This document shows positions 33,906 through 45,480 of a DNA stretch of 64,000 nucleotides, in pieces. Positions within the stretch are counted from its first letter, which is position 1, and every line of letters begins with the position of its first letter. Under the pieces are notes generated by a model. The model was not told where the DNA came from. It made no database searches and was given only the letters and a program-made list of their open reading frames with translations. Both the position numbers and the translations under genes were made by a program. The stretch is from Alentia gelatinosa. Its lineage: Eukaryota > Annelida > Polychaeta > Phyllodocida > Polynoidae. The stretch lies in NCBI GenBank assembly GCA_950022655.1, contig OX465582.1, positions 89,991,801 to 90,055,800 on the forward strand, in the 5' to 3' direction.

Positions 33906-33929
33906 AGAACAAAGTTCAGAGATTGGCCA

Positions 33930-34520
33930 GATACCAGTGGAAGGCAGATTGTGGGAAACGTATCTAGCGTAAATTCCGGGTTACAGAACTTGGCCTGATA
34001 CTAGTGAAAGGAGTGCGTCTAGTGTATATTCCATGTCATATAACCAGGCTGGGTACCAGTAGAAGCAGTGTGTCTTGTGTAATTTCCAGGTTACAGATCC
34101 GGCCTGGGTACCAGTGAAAAATGCATGTCTAGTGTAAATTACAGGTTAAAGAACCAGGCTGGGTGCCAGTGGAAACTGCATATATTTGGTGTAAATTCCA
34201 TGTTACAGAACTGGGTGGGTACCAGTGGAAGAAGTGTATCTAGTGTGAATTGCAGGTTTCAGAACCAGGTGTAGGACCAGTGGAAGCTGCGTGTCTACTG
34301 TAAATTCTGGGTTACAGAAATGTTGCCAGGTACCAGTTGAAGCTGCGCATCTACTATGAATTTCAGGTTACAGAACCGGGCAGGGTAGCAGTGGAAGCCC
34401 TGCGTCTAGTGTAAATTCTGGGTTACAGAACCTGCCCAGGTACCAGTGGATGCTGCTTGTCTGATGTACATTCTGGGTTACAGAGACTGGACAGGTACCA
34501 GGCCGGGGACCCGGATGGCG
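33930..34520. repeat. Tandem array, about 58-60 bp unit
   Basis: About ten units share 'GGTACCAGTGGAAG', 'GTGTCTAGTGTAAATTC' and 'GGTTACAGAACC'. Confidence 0.9.
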
Positions 34521-34624
34521 GAACGCAGGGCGGGCAGACGACATCCGGTCCGGACATCAGAATACGCATGCGCGTGAGACCCGGTAACAACAAGGCCAGT
34601 GCCAGTTAACATATAACATTTACA

Positions 34625-34965
34625 AAACAGAAGGGTCGTCCCCCTCTCTCCTCCCCCACATACCCGCCTCCCCACCTCCCTCTTCTCCCCTTAACACTCC
34701 GTCCTCTCCCACCTCCCCGCCTCCCCCTTCCCCCACATCCCCGCCTCCCTTCCCTTCTCCTCCCCCTCCTCTCCCTCCTACTCTCCCTTCTCCCTCTCCT
34801 TCCCCCACATGCCCTCCTCCCCCTCTCCCCCCATATCCCCTCCTCTCCCCCTCCTCCCCCTGCATCCCCACCTCCCCTTCTCCTACCCCCAACATCCCAC
34901 CGCCCCCTCTCCTCCCCACCTCACCGCCTCCCCTCCTCCCCCCTCCCATCCCGCCCTTCCTCGTC
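34625..34965. repeat. CT-rich low-complexity tract
   Basis: Almost all pyrimidine (CTCCCC, CCCCCTCC). The Gly/Glu/Arg frame on the minus strand is an artefact of composition. Confidence 0.9.
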
Positions 34966-35054
34966 ATGCTCGTGGCCCCCTGGCGGGCGATGACCCACTT
35001 GGCAGTGCGCGTCTGTCTCATAGCAGGGTTTCCCGCCAGTGCCAATGATAGCAA

Positions 35055-35455
35055 CCCTCAGGCCCAGTTTACACCGACCGATTTTTGACAACCGATTATT
35101 GAATCTCGCAACGAGAACCGATTATTAGACGTTACCGATTGAATATCGGTAAGTGTAAACAGTGAAAATTCAAATCTGTTCAACGAATCTCAAACCCAAA
35201 TTGCGCAATATGATACCACCGACGGATTTTCTAGGCCACCAACAAATACAAAGTGGGTTGAATTAATCGTGCCAGATTGAATACTCTTTGGTGCAGATGA
35301 AATGTACAATCACTCCTCAGGTTTATACGCCTCAATACGCCTCACCGATTATTGGTGCCGATTTTTCCCCAGGGAGCACCACCGACCGATCCTGCCTTTC
35401 CCAACCTTTTTTCGGGCATTTTCCTTTGGCAATTGTAAACTGGGCCCTAAACAGG
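35055..35455. mobile_element. TIR element with GGCCCAGTTTACA ends
   Basis: The left end GGCCCAGTTTACACCGACCG pairs with the right end TTGTAAACTGGGCCC about 400 bp away. Inside are several 'CCGATT' motifs. Related text occurs at 45525. Confidence 0.7.
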
Positions 35456-35667
35456 AGTCACACTCAGGGATTTATGTACTTCACAGGGTATTTTTCCCCG
35501 ACAAAGTTTCGGCACTCGCTGAGTGTGTAAAGTTTTGGGCCACTTAAACTAAGTTCCATCCCCTTCGAGAGGGGCATTCATCGCCGACAAATCTGCCTCA
35601 CCGAGGTACAAAAATCTCTTGTACGACCACCGTCAACCTTTATGCGAACATGAATTCAATCGGCACC

Positions 35668-36270
35668 AGGGACCTGTTTCACTAATTACGTGACATGTCT
35701 GTGACACCATACAGACATTGGGGTTGTCTAGTTTCGTGACAACACAAGTAGCTGCCCTTAGGGAAAGACAGACCCCAAACATAAGAATTAGACAAATCTA
35801 CACGTCATGGACCTGTTTCACTAGTTTCGTGACAAAAGTGTTAGACAGACATGAAAAGCGGCACCAACAGTGCAAGCAAGAACAGACAAAACAAAGTCTA
35901 ATGTCTAGTTCTTATGAAACCAGACACACCATCTAGACGCCATCTAGACATGCCATGCAACTAGTGAAACAGGTCCCTGTTTCACTAGTTACGTGACATG
36001 TCTGTGACACCATACAGACATTGGGGTTGTCTAGTTTCGTGACAACACAAGTAGCTGCCCTTAGGAAAAGACAGACTCCAAACATAAGAATTAGACTAAT
36101 CTACACATCATGGACCTGTTTCACTAGTTTCGTGACAAAAGTGTTCGACAGACATGAAAAGCGGCACCAACAGTGCAAGCAAGAATGGACAAAACGAAGT
36201 CTAATGTCTAGCTCTTATGAAACCGGACACACCATCTAGACATGTCACAAAACTAGTGAAACAGGTCCCT
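35668..36270. mobile_element. Two tandem F1 elements, 303-bp period
   Basis: Two near-identical 303-bp copies (35668-35977 and 35975-36270) share a GGTCCCTG junction. Each carries a third, internal copy of the terminal repeat (at about 35812 and 36114). A reverse-oriented copy with the same layout lies at 53764-54068. Confidence 0.85.
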
Positions 36271-36444
36271 GGAGTCTATGCTATACATAACTAGCCTACT
36301 GCTGGGTAGGTGTTGGACACTATATGCCGCATTTCTGAGAAAATATTTCATAAATCGGTCGATGGTGAACTACAAATTTATCTGGATCCTATAAAATCGG
36401 CAAGTGAAAACAGGCCTTACAATGAATCACTCTGGACGGAAAAA

Positions 36445-36555
36445 GCCTGTTTCCATTGGCCGACTATTTGGCAGCCATCTGCAGTCGGGAACCACCGATA
36501 GATTTTCTTTTTTGGAAACTGACGCCAGATCGGTGAATGGAAACGAGACCTGCAG
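36445..36555. mobile_element. Small TIR element with GTTTCCATTGGCCGA ends
   Basis: AAGCCTGTTTCCATTGGCCG and CGGTGAATGGAAACGAGAC are inverted ends. Related text starts at 9247. Confidence 0.6.
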
Positions 36556-36670
36556 AGAATGCTCACAGATTAATTGCGCATAGATTATGGAACATTGCCA
36601 ATTGAATCTGTTTGTGCTCAGAAAATAGAATAGAAACAGTGTATAGAATACACCCTCACCGATAGATTTT

Positions 36671-36914
36671 ATAGAGGAAACCTATGAAAGTTTATGGTCA
36701 GAACTCGTATCCCATCGAGTTTGAATCGCGTAGTAAATTACATAGCGATTCAAACGAAATAGGATCGAGCTCTGACCCTAAACTTGAATAGGTTTCTGAA
36801 TTTATCTCACCCTTCACATTGACTAATGGGCTAACATTTGTGACATATCCCCAATTGGATATTTTTCCTAAATATCTCATGGGCGTTGGATACGAGTTCC
36901 CAGTGTTAAGTCCA
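36671..36914. repeat. Composite foldback: palindrome P plus C-tail
   Basis: P (36671-36799) has arms GAGGAAACCTATGAAAGTTT and AACTTGAATAGGTTTC, with inner GTTTGAATCGC/GCGATTCAAAC. A C-tail starts at 36803 (TATCTCACCC) and is truncated at about 36914. Confidence 0.8.
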
Positions 36915-37017
36915 GCCTCCAGAACAATGTATCAGAATAACTCGTAACAACGAGAGATACAATAATCTTGATAAAAAAAATTAAAAAAGGTCAAAGGAGA
37001 AAAAATACCAGAAGTGA

Positions 37018-37270
37018 GATAATATCAAGAGACTTCACGAGTTTGAGTCTGAGTTTATTTATGCCACGCGTTTTGTTGGCTCCATAATTTCACGAGTCGA
37101 AGACGAGTGAGATTACGGAGCCTCCTTTGAGGCGTCTAGATTTTATCTTACCCCGTTTCCATATTTTTTCAGTATCAGAAACTAGTGGCATAAACAACAC
37201 TTTATGTCACACCCGTGGCATAAATAAATCCCACGTTGAGCCTATGGCGTTTTTTATTAGGGGTAGGATA
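37018..37270. repeat. Composite foldback: half-deleted palindrome Y plus B-tail
   Basis: The left arm of Y is full. The apex at 37091-37109 is CACGAGTCGAAGACGAGTG. The right arm is missing except for its outermost bases (GGCGTCTAGA). The B-tail spans 37144-37270. Confidence 0.8.
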
Positions 37271-37889
37271 AATACTGATAGACAGTCGGTAGCAGCACCG
37301 ACAGACTTTAAGGGCAACTCAAATAATCGGTGCCAGTTTCGTCGGACGATGGAAACGGGCCTATACCGCTACGGGACTCCTTGATGGCACTCAATGGGGA
37401 TACACGAGCTCCCTGGACACCCAAAGATCAGCCTCCTTCATCCCTCCCTCATCCCTCCCCGCACTCTCCATGCCACTTCTACGGATTAAACCTCATCAAC
37501 CAACACGCAGTTCATCACTGGTAATCTCCTACCCCAGAAGGCAGAACCCATAAGGGGAGAATGAAGTTTGGATGAATATAATTCTTAAATTGTAATGTTG
37601 GTAGATTTTATGAATGCGATTTTGTCAACATGATAATATGTTAGTAAAATGAAATATAGGACGGGTGCAACGATCGAGCGATTTTCGTCCGAACCTATGG
37701 TAGATTATTTGATCATGCTATATGAAACGTCATCTTTATTTTCATTATTTGTTTTGCCTGATAATGTTGAATGTTTTTATAATGAGAATAAATTCTATGC
37801 AAGTTTCACGTTTAATGATACATGATTTTTTGAAAAATACAATGATATTATGAATATTCGGAAATATTCGGAATTCCCCAAGGTATTTG
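37271..37889. other. Unassigned spacer
   Basis: A small pyrimidine-rich patch is at 37430-37480. The rest is AT-rich with no gene or repeat recognised. Confidence 0.35.
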
Positions 37890-38660
37890 CTGGGGAATGC
37901 CTCGGGCATTATGCTGTCTATGCTCGGGTATGCCACACTGCATTATTTGGTCTATGCTGGTAGATGCCTGAAGGAATTATCCAGTCTATGCTGGGGGATG
38001 CCTCAAAGCATAATCTGGTCTATGCTGGGAATGCCTCGAGGCCTTAGCCGGTATACACCGAAGAATGCCTCAAGGCATTATCCGGTCTACACTGGAGAAT
38101 GCCTAATGGCATTATCCAGTCTACACTGAAGAATGCCTGAAAGCATTATCTGGTCTACACTGAAGAATGCCTCAAAGCATTATCCGGTCTACACTGAAGA
38201 ATGCCTCAAAGCATTATCCGGTCTACACTGGGGAATGCCTCAAACCATTATCTGGTCTACACTGAGAAATACCTTGAGGCATTATCTGGTCTATGCTGGG
38301 GAATGTTTCAAAGCATTATCCGATCTACTCCGGGGGATGCCTCAAGGCATTATCCGGTCGACAATGAAGAATGCCTCGAGGCATTATCCGGTCCACACTG
38401 CGGAATGCCTTGAGGCATTATCCGTTCTACACTGGGGAATGCCTCAAACCATTATATGGTCTACACTGAGGAATGCCTTGAGGCATTATCCGGTCTATGC
38501 TGGGGGATGCCTCCAGGCATTATCTGGTCGACAATGAAGAATGCCTCGAGGCATTATCCGGTCTACACTGCGGAATGCCTCGAGGCATTATCCGGTCTAC
38601 ACTGAGAAATGCCTAGAGGCATTATCCGGTCTACACTGGGGAATGCCTCAAGGCATTAAT
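37890..38660. repeat. 34-bp satellite with a palindrome in each unit
   Basis: About 22 units of GAATGCCTCGAGGCATTATC + CGGTCTACACTGG(A/G). Most units contain a perfect or near-perfect 16-nt palindrome (AATGCCTCGAGGCATT). Because 34 is not a multiple of 3, the same repeat appears in all frames. Confidence 0.95.
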
Positions 38661-39300
38661 AAGAAATTGTCAGCGGCAGTGGCGCCGTATACCGGACATG
38701 ACTGCTATAACATGTATATTAACATGTAAACGGGCATAATAACGATCCAAACAGCGATGATATAAGTCCCGCTCTTTAAACACTCGCTGCTGCCAGCCAT
38801 CACTGGTGAGAATCCCCATCGACTGTGCGTCTCTTTCTTCTTACAATATAACACGTCTTTTTCATCGATTTCTTCTCAATCAAACGTCGCCATTTTGTCG
38901 ACAGCATGTCTGACCAAGTCCCTTCCCCTCCCACAGCTCTGCCTCGCAGGGAACACCGGTGAAATCCTTTTTTTCTCTCTCAAAATTCCCGACAGAAAAA
39001 TGGCGACAAATGGCACACGCGATCGATACGTTGCTATTTGTTCAACTGCAAAAGAATCTTCTAGATCTATCCGTGTAGAATTTTCCAATCCCACCCCAGT
39101 AGTTCGCCCGTCTTCATTCCGGAATTCTTTGAAGGTAATCGGTTGTGCGATGGTATTGATTCAGTCTACACTGTGTTTAAATTCCATCAGCATTGGTGGG
39201 TGCTTCTTTGTATGTTTCCACCGTCCTCTAAACTGCAGCACGCTTCCCTGGCAGTGGTTCTCCTTTGTATAGAGATTTAATTCAACCACAACAGACTGGT
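38661..39300. other. Non-repetitive segment with a 125-codon frame
   Basis: A frame at 38895-39272 (plus) has mixed composition but no known domain. An inverted pair GTCGCCATTTT/AAAAATGGCGAC brackets 38887-39008. It is either noncoding or an unrecognised exon, and I lean to noncoding. Confidence 0.3.
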
Positions 39301-39309
39301 AAAATATAT

Positions 39310-39608
39310 TATCCTACCCCTAATAAAAAACTCCATAGGCTTAACATTGGGTCACTGTATTCGGTCTGGAGTTAAGAAAAATGAAAAATATCGCTCTAGT
39401 GGGATACACTTGACAAATGACGTCACCTGTTAATGTAGAAGTGATTTAGACGGGTGGGGTAGGATAAATTCTATACCAAACTCGAGTTAGTCGTGTAATT
39501 GTTCATCGCACTCCGGCAAGATCGCGTATTACTGCTCTCGGTTTCGCCTCACACAGTAATACACGATCTTGTCGTCATGCGATAAACAACAACATGACTA
39601 ACTCTTTT
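39310..39608. repeat. Composite foldback: B-tail plus palindrome V
   Basis: The B-tail (39310-39466) ends GGGGTAGGATA. V (39475-39608) has arms 'CGAGTTAGTCGTG'/'CATGACTAACTC' and an apex at about 39538-39550 (TC-GGT-TTC-GCC-TC). Confidence 0.75.
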
Positions 39609-40365
39609 TTGGTTTCTCCATAATATCCCACTGCCGTGTGCATCGTATTATATCCAACTTGCAAATGAACCGATTGGCAGCGAAGATACCATTTTTCTAA
39701 ACTCTCATTTAGTTGTGGATTCTTTTGATTAAGGCTGGCTTTCATTTAGCAACGCAGCCTCACGCACTACATAAAGGTACCATGAGGAGAGCCCTTGAAG
39801 TGCTTTTTACCCTAAATCAAGGCTGGGAAGTGCCAGCATTCCCCATCAATGAAAAAAACCTAGTACTAAAGAGTCTCCTTGAGACTCAAATTATCACATT
39901 TTTTATACGTCTTAACTTGCCAATGAACAAAGTACACCCAAGGCTTGCATGGGGATTTGTTTTTGTCCTACAGACCCAACCTTAAGGGCAGATAAATGTG
40001 CAAAATTCTACCCCACGGCATTGCTTGTGGCTATTATATTAGGAATAAAGATGTTCTTTTAATATCAATTATCTATAATTAGTCATAATAATCTTATTCA
40101 TCATCAGAAATCACAGTCATAAAAGGTTTCACTTTCTTACGATGCCCAAATCTAGAGAACTATATGGATGCCTCAAATATACATCCAATTATCAAAATGC
40201 TCACCAATGCTGTGGCCTTATAGCGTATTTTATATACCGTTGCACGAAGATATATTTATATTCACTAGCAGTATGAATTTCATTCGTCCACGCAGTGGCG
40301 TAATACAAACAAAATACTACCCTCCGTACCACGTGACTTGCTGACATTCGCAGTCCAGAAAATTG
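39609..40365. other. Unassigned spacer
   Basis: A 90-codon frame (39713-39985) has no recognised motif. The remainder is AT-rich. Confidence 0.35.
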
Positions 40366-40440
40366 GTTTGATATACTCACCTCGTTCTTCGAGCTCGGTG
40401 AGTATTTCTGACCTCATTCTTCGTATTCGGTGATTATTCC
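40366..40440. repeat. Palindrome T
   Basis: ATACTCACC and GGTGAGTAT flank an apex at 40382-40396: TC, GTTC, TTC loop, GAGC, TC. A degenerate second copy follows directly. A relative with a collapsed apex is at 55898-55950. Confidence 0.7.
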
Positions 40441-40544
40441 TGACCAAAATTCAGTTACATCAACTATGTTTCTATATAATCTGGCACTAAAAATGTCTTC
40501 TAGCGGACATCTAATTGCAATATACATGTTATCAACCGTATAGG

Positions 40545-40705
40545 CGGATAATAGATGCAATAATGATTGTTTTCAGTACGAGTGGTTGTTGTGTCCTCGT
40601 AGTTTACAATATAATATTCTCTCTTTCCCTCGGATATTACTCTGAGTCAACTACTAGGGGATTACGGCAAATCATACACAAAACCAGTCATTATTGTGCA
40701 TGTAA
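40545..40705. repeat. Diverged G-type palindrome
   Basis: AATGATTGTTTTCAGTACGA at the left pairs with ACAAAACCAGTCATTATT at the right. It resembles 25750-25895. Confidence 0.55.
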
Positions 40706-41035
40706 CTATGGGTCTTGCTGTCAGTTCCTACTGTCTCATGGTACGCGGCTCCCCATTGGCTATTTATATATGGAGCTGTTGCCTGGTTGGTAAAATAAAT
40801 GTTTGGTCCAGGACTGGTGAGTAACCAGCGCGCATGACTCAATCCGGCGCATGCGTATAGTGTATGAGACTGGACAGTTATCCGACCCGCTGCAACCCGC
40901 TGCAACGATCCGCTGCTACCTCCCTGCATCAAGGTTATCACCATCATCAAACCGGCAACTAGCATTGTATGGATCTATTCCGATCAAACGCAGTACTTCA
41001 AGTAGGATGAAAGCGAGGCTAGGGTCCTCAGATCC
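40706..41035. other. Unassigned spacer with NRF1-like site
   Basis: GGCGCATGCGTAT at about 40846-40858 resembles an NRF1 site. A short direct repeat (ACCCGCTGCA) is at 40885-40905. Confidence 0.3.
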
Positions 41036-41965
41036 ACCCCCCTACGCCCCCTGTCCCTCTCTTAGCCTACTCTCTCCCTCCTCACCCTTTCTCTACCCTA
41101 GCCTACCCTTCTCCTCCTACACCCACTGTCCCTCTCTTAGCCTCCCCTCTCCCTCCTCACCCTCTCCCTACCCAAGCCTACCCTTCCTTCCACCCCCCTA
41201 CGCCCCTGTCCCTCTCTTAGCCTACCCTCCCCCTTCTCATCCCCTCCCTACCATGGCCTACCCTCCCCCTCCTCACCCCCTCCCTACCATTGCCTACCCT
41301 CCCCCTCCTCATCCCCTCCCAACCATTGTCTCCCCTCCCCCTCCTCATCCCCTCCCAACCATTGCCTCCCCTCCCCCTCCTCATCCCCTCCCTACCATTG
41401 CCTACCCTCCCCCTCCTCACCCCCTCCCTACCATTGCCTCCCCTCCCCCTCCTCACCCCCTCCCCACCATTGCCTCCCCTCCCCCTCCCCACCCCCTCCC
41501 TACCATTGCCTACCCTCCCCCTCCTCATCCCCTCCCTACCATTGCCTACCCTCCCCCTCCTCATCCCCTCCCTACCATTGCCTCCCCTCCCCCTCCTCAT
41601 CCCCTCCCTACCATTGCCTACCCTCCCCCTCCTCATCCCCTCCCTACCATTGCCTACCCTCCCCCTCCCCACCCCCTCCCTACCATTGCCTACCCTCCCC
41701 CTCCTCACCCCTTCCCTACCATGGCCTACCCTCCCCGTCCTCACCCCCTCCCTACCATTGCCTACCCTCCCCCCTCCTTATCCCCTCCCTACCATTGCCT
41801 ACCCTCCCCCTCCTCATCCCCTCCCTACCATTGCCTACCCTCCCCCTCCTCATCCACTCCCTACCATTGCCTACCCTCCCCCCTCCCGACCCCCCTCCCT
41901 ACCGTAGCCTACCCTCCCCCTCCTCACCCTCTCCCTACCCGAACCTACCCTCCTCCTCCTTCCAC
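41036..41965. repeat. 36-bp C-rich minisatellite
   Basis: About 25 units of CCCTCCCCCTCCTCATCCCC + TCCCTACCATTGCCTA. The unit is 12 codons, so it makes long open frames on both strands (384 codons forward, Pro-rich; 175 reverse, Arg/Gly-rich). These have no other coding support. Confidence 0.95.
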
Positions 41966-43107
41966 CCACCTAACGCTTCACGTCTCTACATGTTATAATC
42001 AATAGCTTCATCTATACTCGATATGTTCGTATAATATATCTTTAGCGCTGGCGAATATATCTATTTGGGTCATTGGTAACGACTCATTCTGAAATATACG
42101 TCGTATCTGGACTTTATTACACTTAGTAATTCGGTTTCATTTCGGGGAGATTAACTCACGAAGTATATCGTTTGCCGATCGCTTTCTGTATCCGATTAAC
42201 AAAAAATGCTTTGAACAAATGATGGTGTGGTAGAACGACAATAGCACTCGACACACAATGACTGGTATCAAGTGGATTTACCTGTGAACGTCAATTATTA
42301 TGCAATTAGAGGAAAGCTCAGTGCTGTTTGATGATGGATTAGAGGGAAACTGATTTCGGGTGGCGGAATTGCGGAGTTTCGAGGTAACTATTACTGAATT
42401 AAATACATTAAATACATTATATCCTAATGTATGAGCATAGTTTCAACTCGACCAATGCCATCATGAGAAGCACTGTATTAAGATAAAGGGTGATTCCACT
42501 TGGACATGCGATATATGTCGATCATTGCCGATTTGTTGACTTGATGGTTCGGAATGAATCGTGTGAGAATATCTGGTTGAATCGCTGCAGCGGATAGGGT
42601 TAGGATTAGGGTTCAGGGTAGGGTTTCTGTTTGTTTTCTTCCCCAGGGTTTGTTGCTCCAAGTAATGTGTAAAAAACGTGGCTCCAGTAATATCGGATTG
42701 TGTCGTGTGGTATCGTTATTTTTTATGTTGTATTGCTACCTTTTACAACACCGCATCTTCAGTGACATAGGTGAAAGGTTCATTAGATTTTTAATTGAAT
42801 ATAGATGGCGACATAGTTATCATGCGATCCGCAAAAAATCTGGAGCAACAATTTCAACCTCGGATCGCTATTCTGCGATCCGCAAAACGTGGAGCAACGA
42901 CCCTCGGAGAAGACCAAATTTGAAGCCAAGATAACATACTTACTTCTAAATAAAGTATTTACCCACATTTATAATGATATACTTAAGTTGGGAAGATTTA
43001 AAACGAGTCGAGTTTGTTACGGGTCGAGTTCTTCAAACGGGTCGAGTTCGATATGGGTCGAGGTTTTTGTGATTTGAGTTCGTTTCGGATCGAGTTTTCC
43101 AATATTC
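41966..43107. other. Spacer with small local repeats
   Basis: A telomere-like patch GGGTTAGGATTAGGGTTCAG lies at about 42596-42630. A 60-bp duplication (GCGATCCGCAAAA, GGAGCAAC) is at 42823-42905. A roughly 20-bp GGGTCGAGTTC repeat is at 43005-43100. No gene is recognised. Confidence 0.5.
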
Positions 43108-43295
43108 TAGATGCATCCACTGAGCTCCCGATGCACTACGATAGGCACTACGATGCACCTGCCGACACATCTATATCACATAGGAAAGTCTGCGGTTAAT
43201 CGTAACCGATGCACCCAACGATGCATCCCACGATGCACCGCGACGCATGCATCGTAAGGTAGTGCATCGTGAGCCCAATAGACGCCTGGTCTTAA
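43108..43295. mobile_element. F8 element rich in CGATGCA
   Basis: It starts CATCCACTGAGCTCCCGATG and contains at least seven CGATGCA-type copies. The right end carries ATCGTGAGCCCAATAGACG. Confidence 0.5.
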
Positions 43296-43539
43296 TAAGG
43301 CATTTCTGAGGGTTCTATATAGTCTCTAGACTAGTACAAATATAATCTATACACGTTCTTTGATTGGCGGATAAGAGAGTCCCCGGCAGCCAATTAGATT
43401 TGAGTTCTCTTCTCCTGACCCCCACCCACCACCATCATATTACGACAGCTCCTATTTGATGTGACATCGCTCTCTATCTTAACGATGATTCGCAGATCAA
43501 AGCGCAGAACTCTGAGCAGTGCCTGGGAACATGTAGCGT

Positions 43540-44012
43540 GTGGTATTTTTTCCCATAGACTTAACGTTGGAAACTCGTACTCAACGCCCGTGGAGTATTG
43601 GTGAAAAATACTCAATGGAGTATGATATGTCACAAATTTTAGCCTATTAGTCAGTGATAGGGTCAGATAAATACACAATATTGATTGGTTTCAGAAACAA
43701 GCGGCCGTATGCTCCGATGAGTTGACACGCAGTAATATCCGAGTGCTTGCGAGGATATTGCGCAGAGGCAACTCCGAGGAGCATACAACCGCTTTTATCT
43801 GAAACCAGTCTATATTGTATTTATTATCCACCGTTTCCTGACAAGTGACGTTCTGATCTCAGTTAATTTAAGTGCGCACTATTTTCTATATGCACTATTT
43901 TTCCGTATGCGCCGACTTTTGGAACCGGAGCATACAACATACCCGTATGCTCCGGGTATGTCCATACACATTCCCTATATCTTTTCTATGGACACTTTGT
44001 ATTAGGTGGATA
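43540..44012. repeat. Composite foldback: C-tail, palindrome G, K-tail
   Basis: The C-tail is 43540-43669. G is 43672-43822, with arms 'TTGGTTTCAGA' and 'TCTGAAACCAGTC', and an apex ATCC-GA-GTGCTTGC-GA-GGAT near 43738-43755. The K-tail is 43825-44012, with TATCCACC and GGTGGATA ends. Confidence 0.85.
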
Positions 44013-44740
44013 ATAAAATCTGACCATACTCGATTCATAGCCACAGACCATTCATTTTGGTTTGCTACATAATCTCACTCGGATTTTAGTTACTCCGCAA
44101 CCAAAACTCATAGCATATTATCAGTGCCTCTATGGATCTCGATGCAGTTCCTTATTAATAAGCATCTGGTTAGACTCTTGTTAAGATTTTGCCTGTAAAA
44201 GTAAGGGCTGAGGGATGGAGGATGCTGGGGATAGGATGATCTAACCTTACGTCGCCTTATCCGCCTGCCCCATGAGACATGGCGATTATGTATGCATTCA
44301 GCCACTGCCACATACACTGCCTGGGTATCGATCTCTGTAGCTGTGATTAGATTTATGCACTTATGTACACACACACGCATAGGCAAGGCAATTGAACTCA
44401 TAATCCGTTGACGCATTCCTGGTGTAGTTAATACCAGTCCCCATCCCACCCCGAATAAATCCAGGTAGGTGGTAATAACGTGGTGAGAATGAGTCGGACT
44501 ATATAGAGGGGGAATGGGGAAGGGGTGATCTATGGATAAGGCTTCTGTGGTCCAGGGGTGTGCAGTGGCGGAAGATACCGGGGTGGCCTGCCTGCACCCC
44601 CGCCGGTACCTCCAGTATCTCCCGTATCTCCAGTATGTGTGTCCGCACCGTTCTCCTCCAGTGAGTCCTAATCCTGCAGCTCTGAGCAGCTCTGAGCAGC
44701 TCCGAGTGGCTTACCTTGTGAGAAGTCCCGGTCCGGCTCC
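44013..44740. other. Unassigned spacer
   Basis: No repeat family is recognised. Frames on both strands that run into the GC-rich island are not supported. Confidence 0.35.
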
Positions 44741-45480
44741 ACTTGGTGCCCGTTCCGCGGTAGTTTGCGCGGTTCCTGTGCGTTTTTCCCGGTTCAGGTG
44801 GAGCGGTCAGGCTGGCGGGAGTGGTAGAGGTGGAGGCGGTGGCGGCGGCGGCGGTGGTATTGGCGGTAATGGTGGAGGTGGTGGTGGTGGTGGTGGAGAC
44901 CGCGTCGCCCGCGTCGACCCTCATTCCCGCAGTCGCGCACCAGGCGCCGTTATGGTAAGTGAGGATGGCCGCGCGATTCCCAAGTTGAGGCCTCTTGCCG
45001 CCACCACTGCCGGCGCAGCCCTGGCGGCGTATGTTGGCGCATCGCGGCGTATTTTGGGTGGCGGACGTGGTACGGCGGGCGGTGTATTATGGCAGGCGGC
45101 GTACGGCGTATAGTGGCGCACGGTGGGCGGCGGACGGTGTATGGCGGGCGGCGTGCGGCGGGCGGCGTACGGGGGACGGTATTTGGCGGGCGGCGTATAG
45201 CGGCGTATAGCGGCGTACGGCGGGCGGCGTAGAACGGCGGAGAGGGAGGGTGGTCAGGAGGGAGGAAGGAGGGAGGGGGGGGGGGGGGGGGGAAGACACC
45301 ATCCTGGACAATTCCCGTTGCCACCGCCGCGAAACTACCCCCGGTTTTCCGCCGCCCGCCGCCCGCCGCCCGCCGCCCGCCGCCCGTCGAGTCGGTGGTG
45401 GTGGTGGTGCCTGGTTAGTGTGGTGCATGGCCGGTGGCGGCGCTAGTGGTCGCAGAGGTGCTGGTGGCAGTGGAGTGTGG
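44741..45480. promoter_or_regulatory. CpG-rich island with a candidate splice donor
   Basis: Dense CpG sequence includes GGTGGC/GGCGGC runs, GGCGTACGG repeats, a G18-type run at about 45275-45292 and CCGCCCGCCG repeats. At 44952-44954 an ATG is directly followed by GTAAGTGAG, a perfect donor context, which could be the end of a first exon. The 193-codon Gly-rich frame over it is low-complexity. Confidence 0.4.

Noticed and set aside
38895..39272. 125-codon frame with mixed composition
   Set aside because: No recognisable domain or splice context; left as unassigned, though it is the least repeat-like of the anonymous frames.
40851..42005. 384-codon proline-rich open frame
   Set aside because: It is the translation of a 36-bp tandem repeat, and the opposite strand is open too. 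There is no domain, no signal and no start context beyond chance.
42596..42640. GGGTTAGG-like patch as a telomere remnant
   Set aside because: Too short and irregular; noted only within the spacer entry.
44532..45113. 193-codon Gly-rich frame in the CpG island
   Set aside because: Low-complexity GC-rich sequence with open frames on both strands; only the ATG-donor junction was kept as a weak lead.
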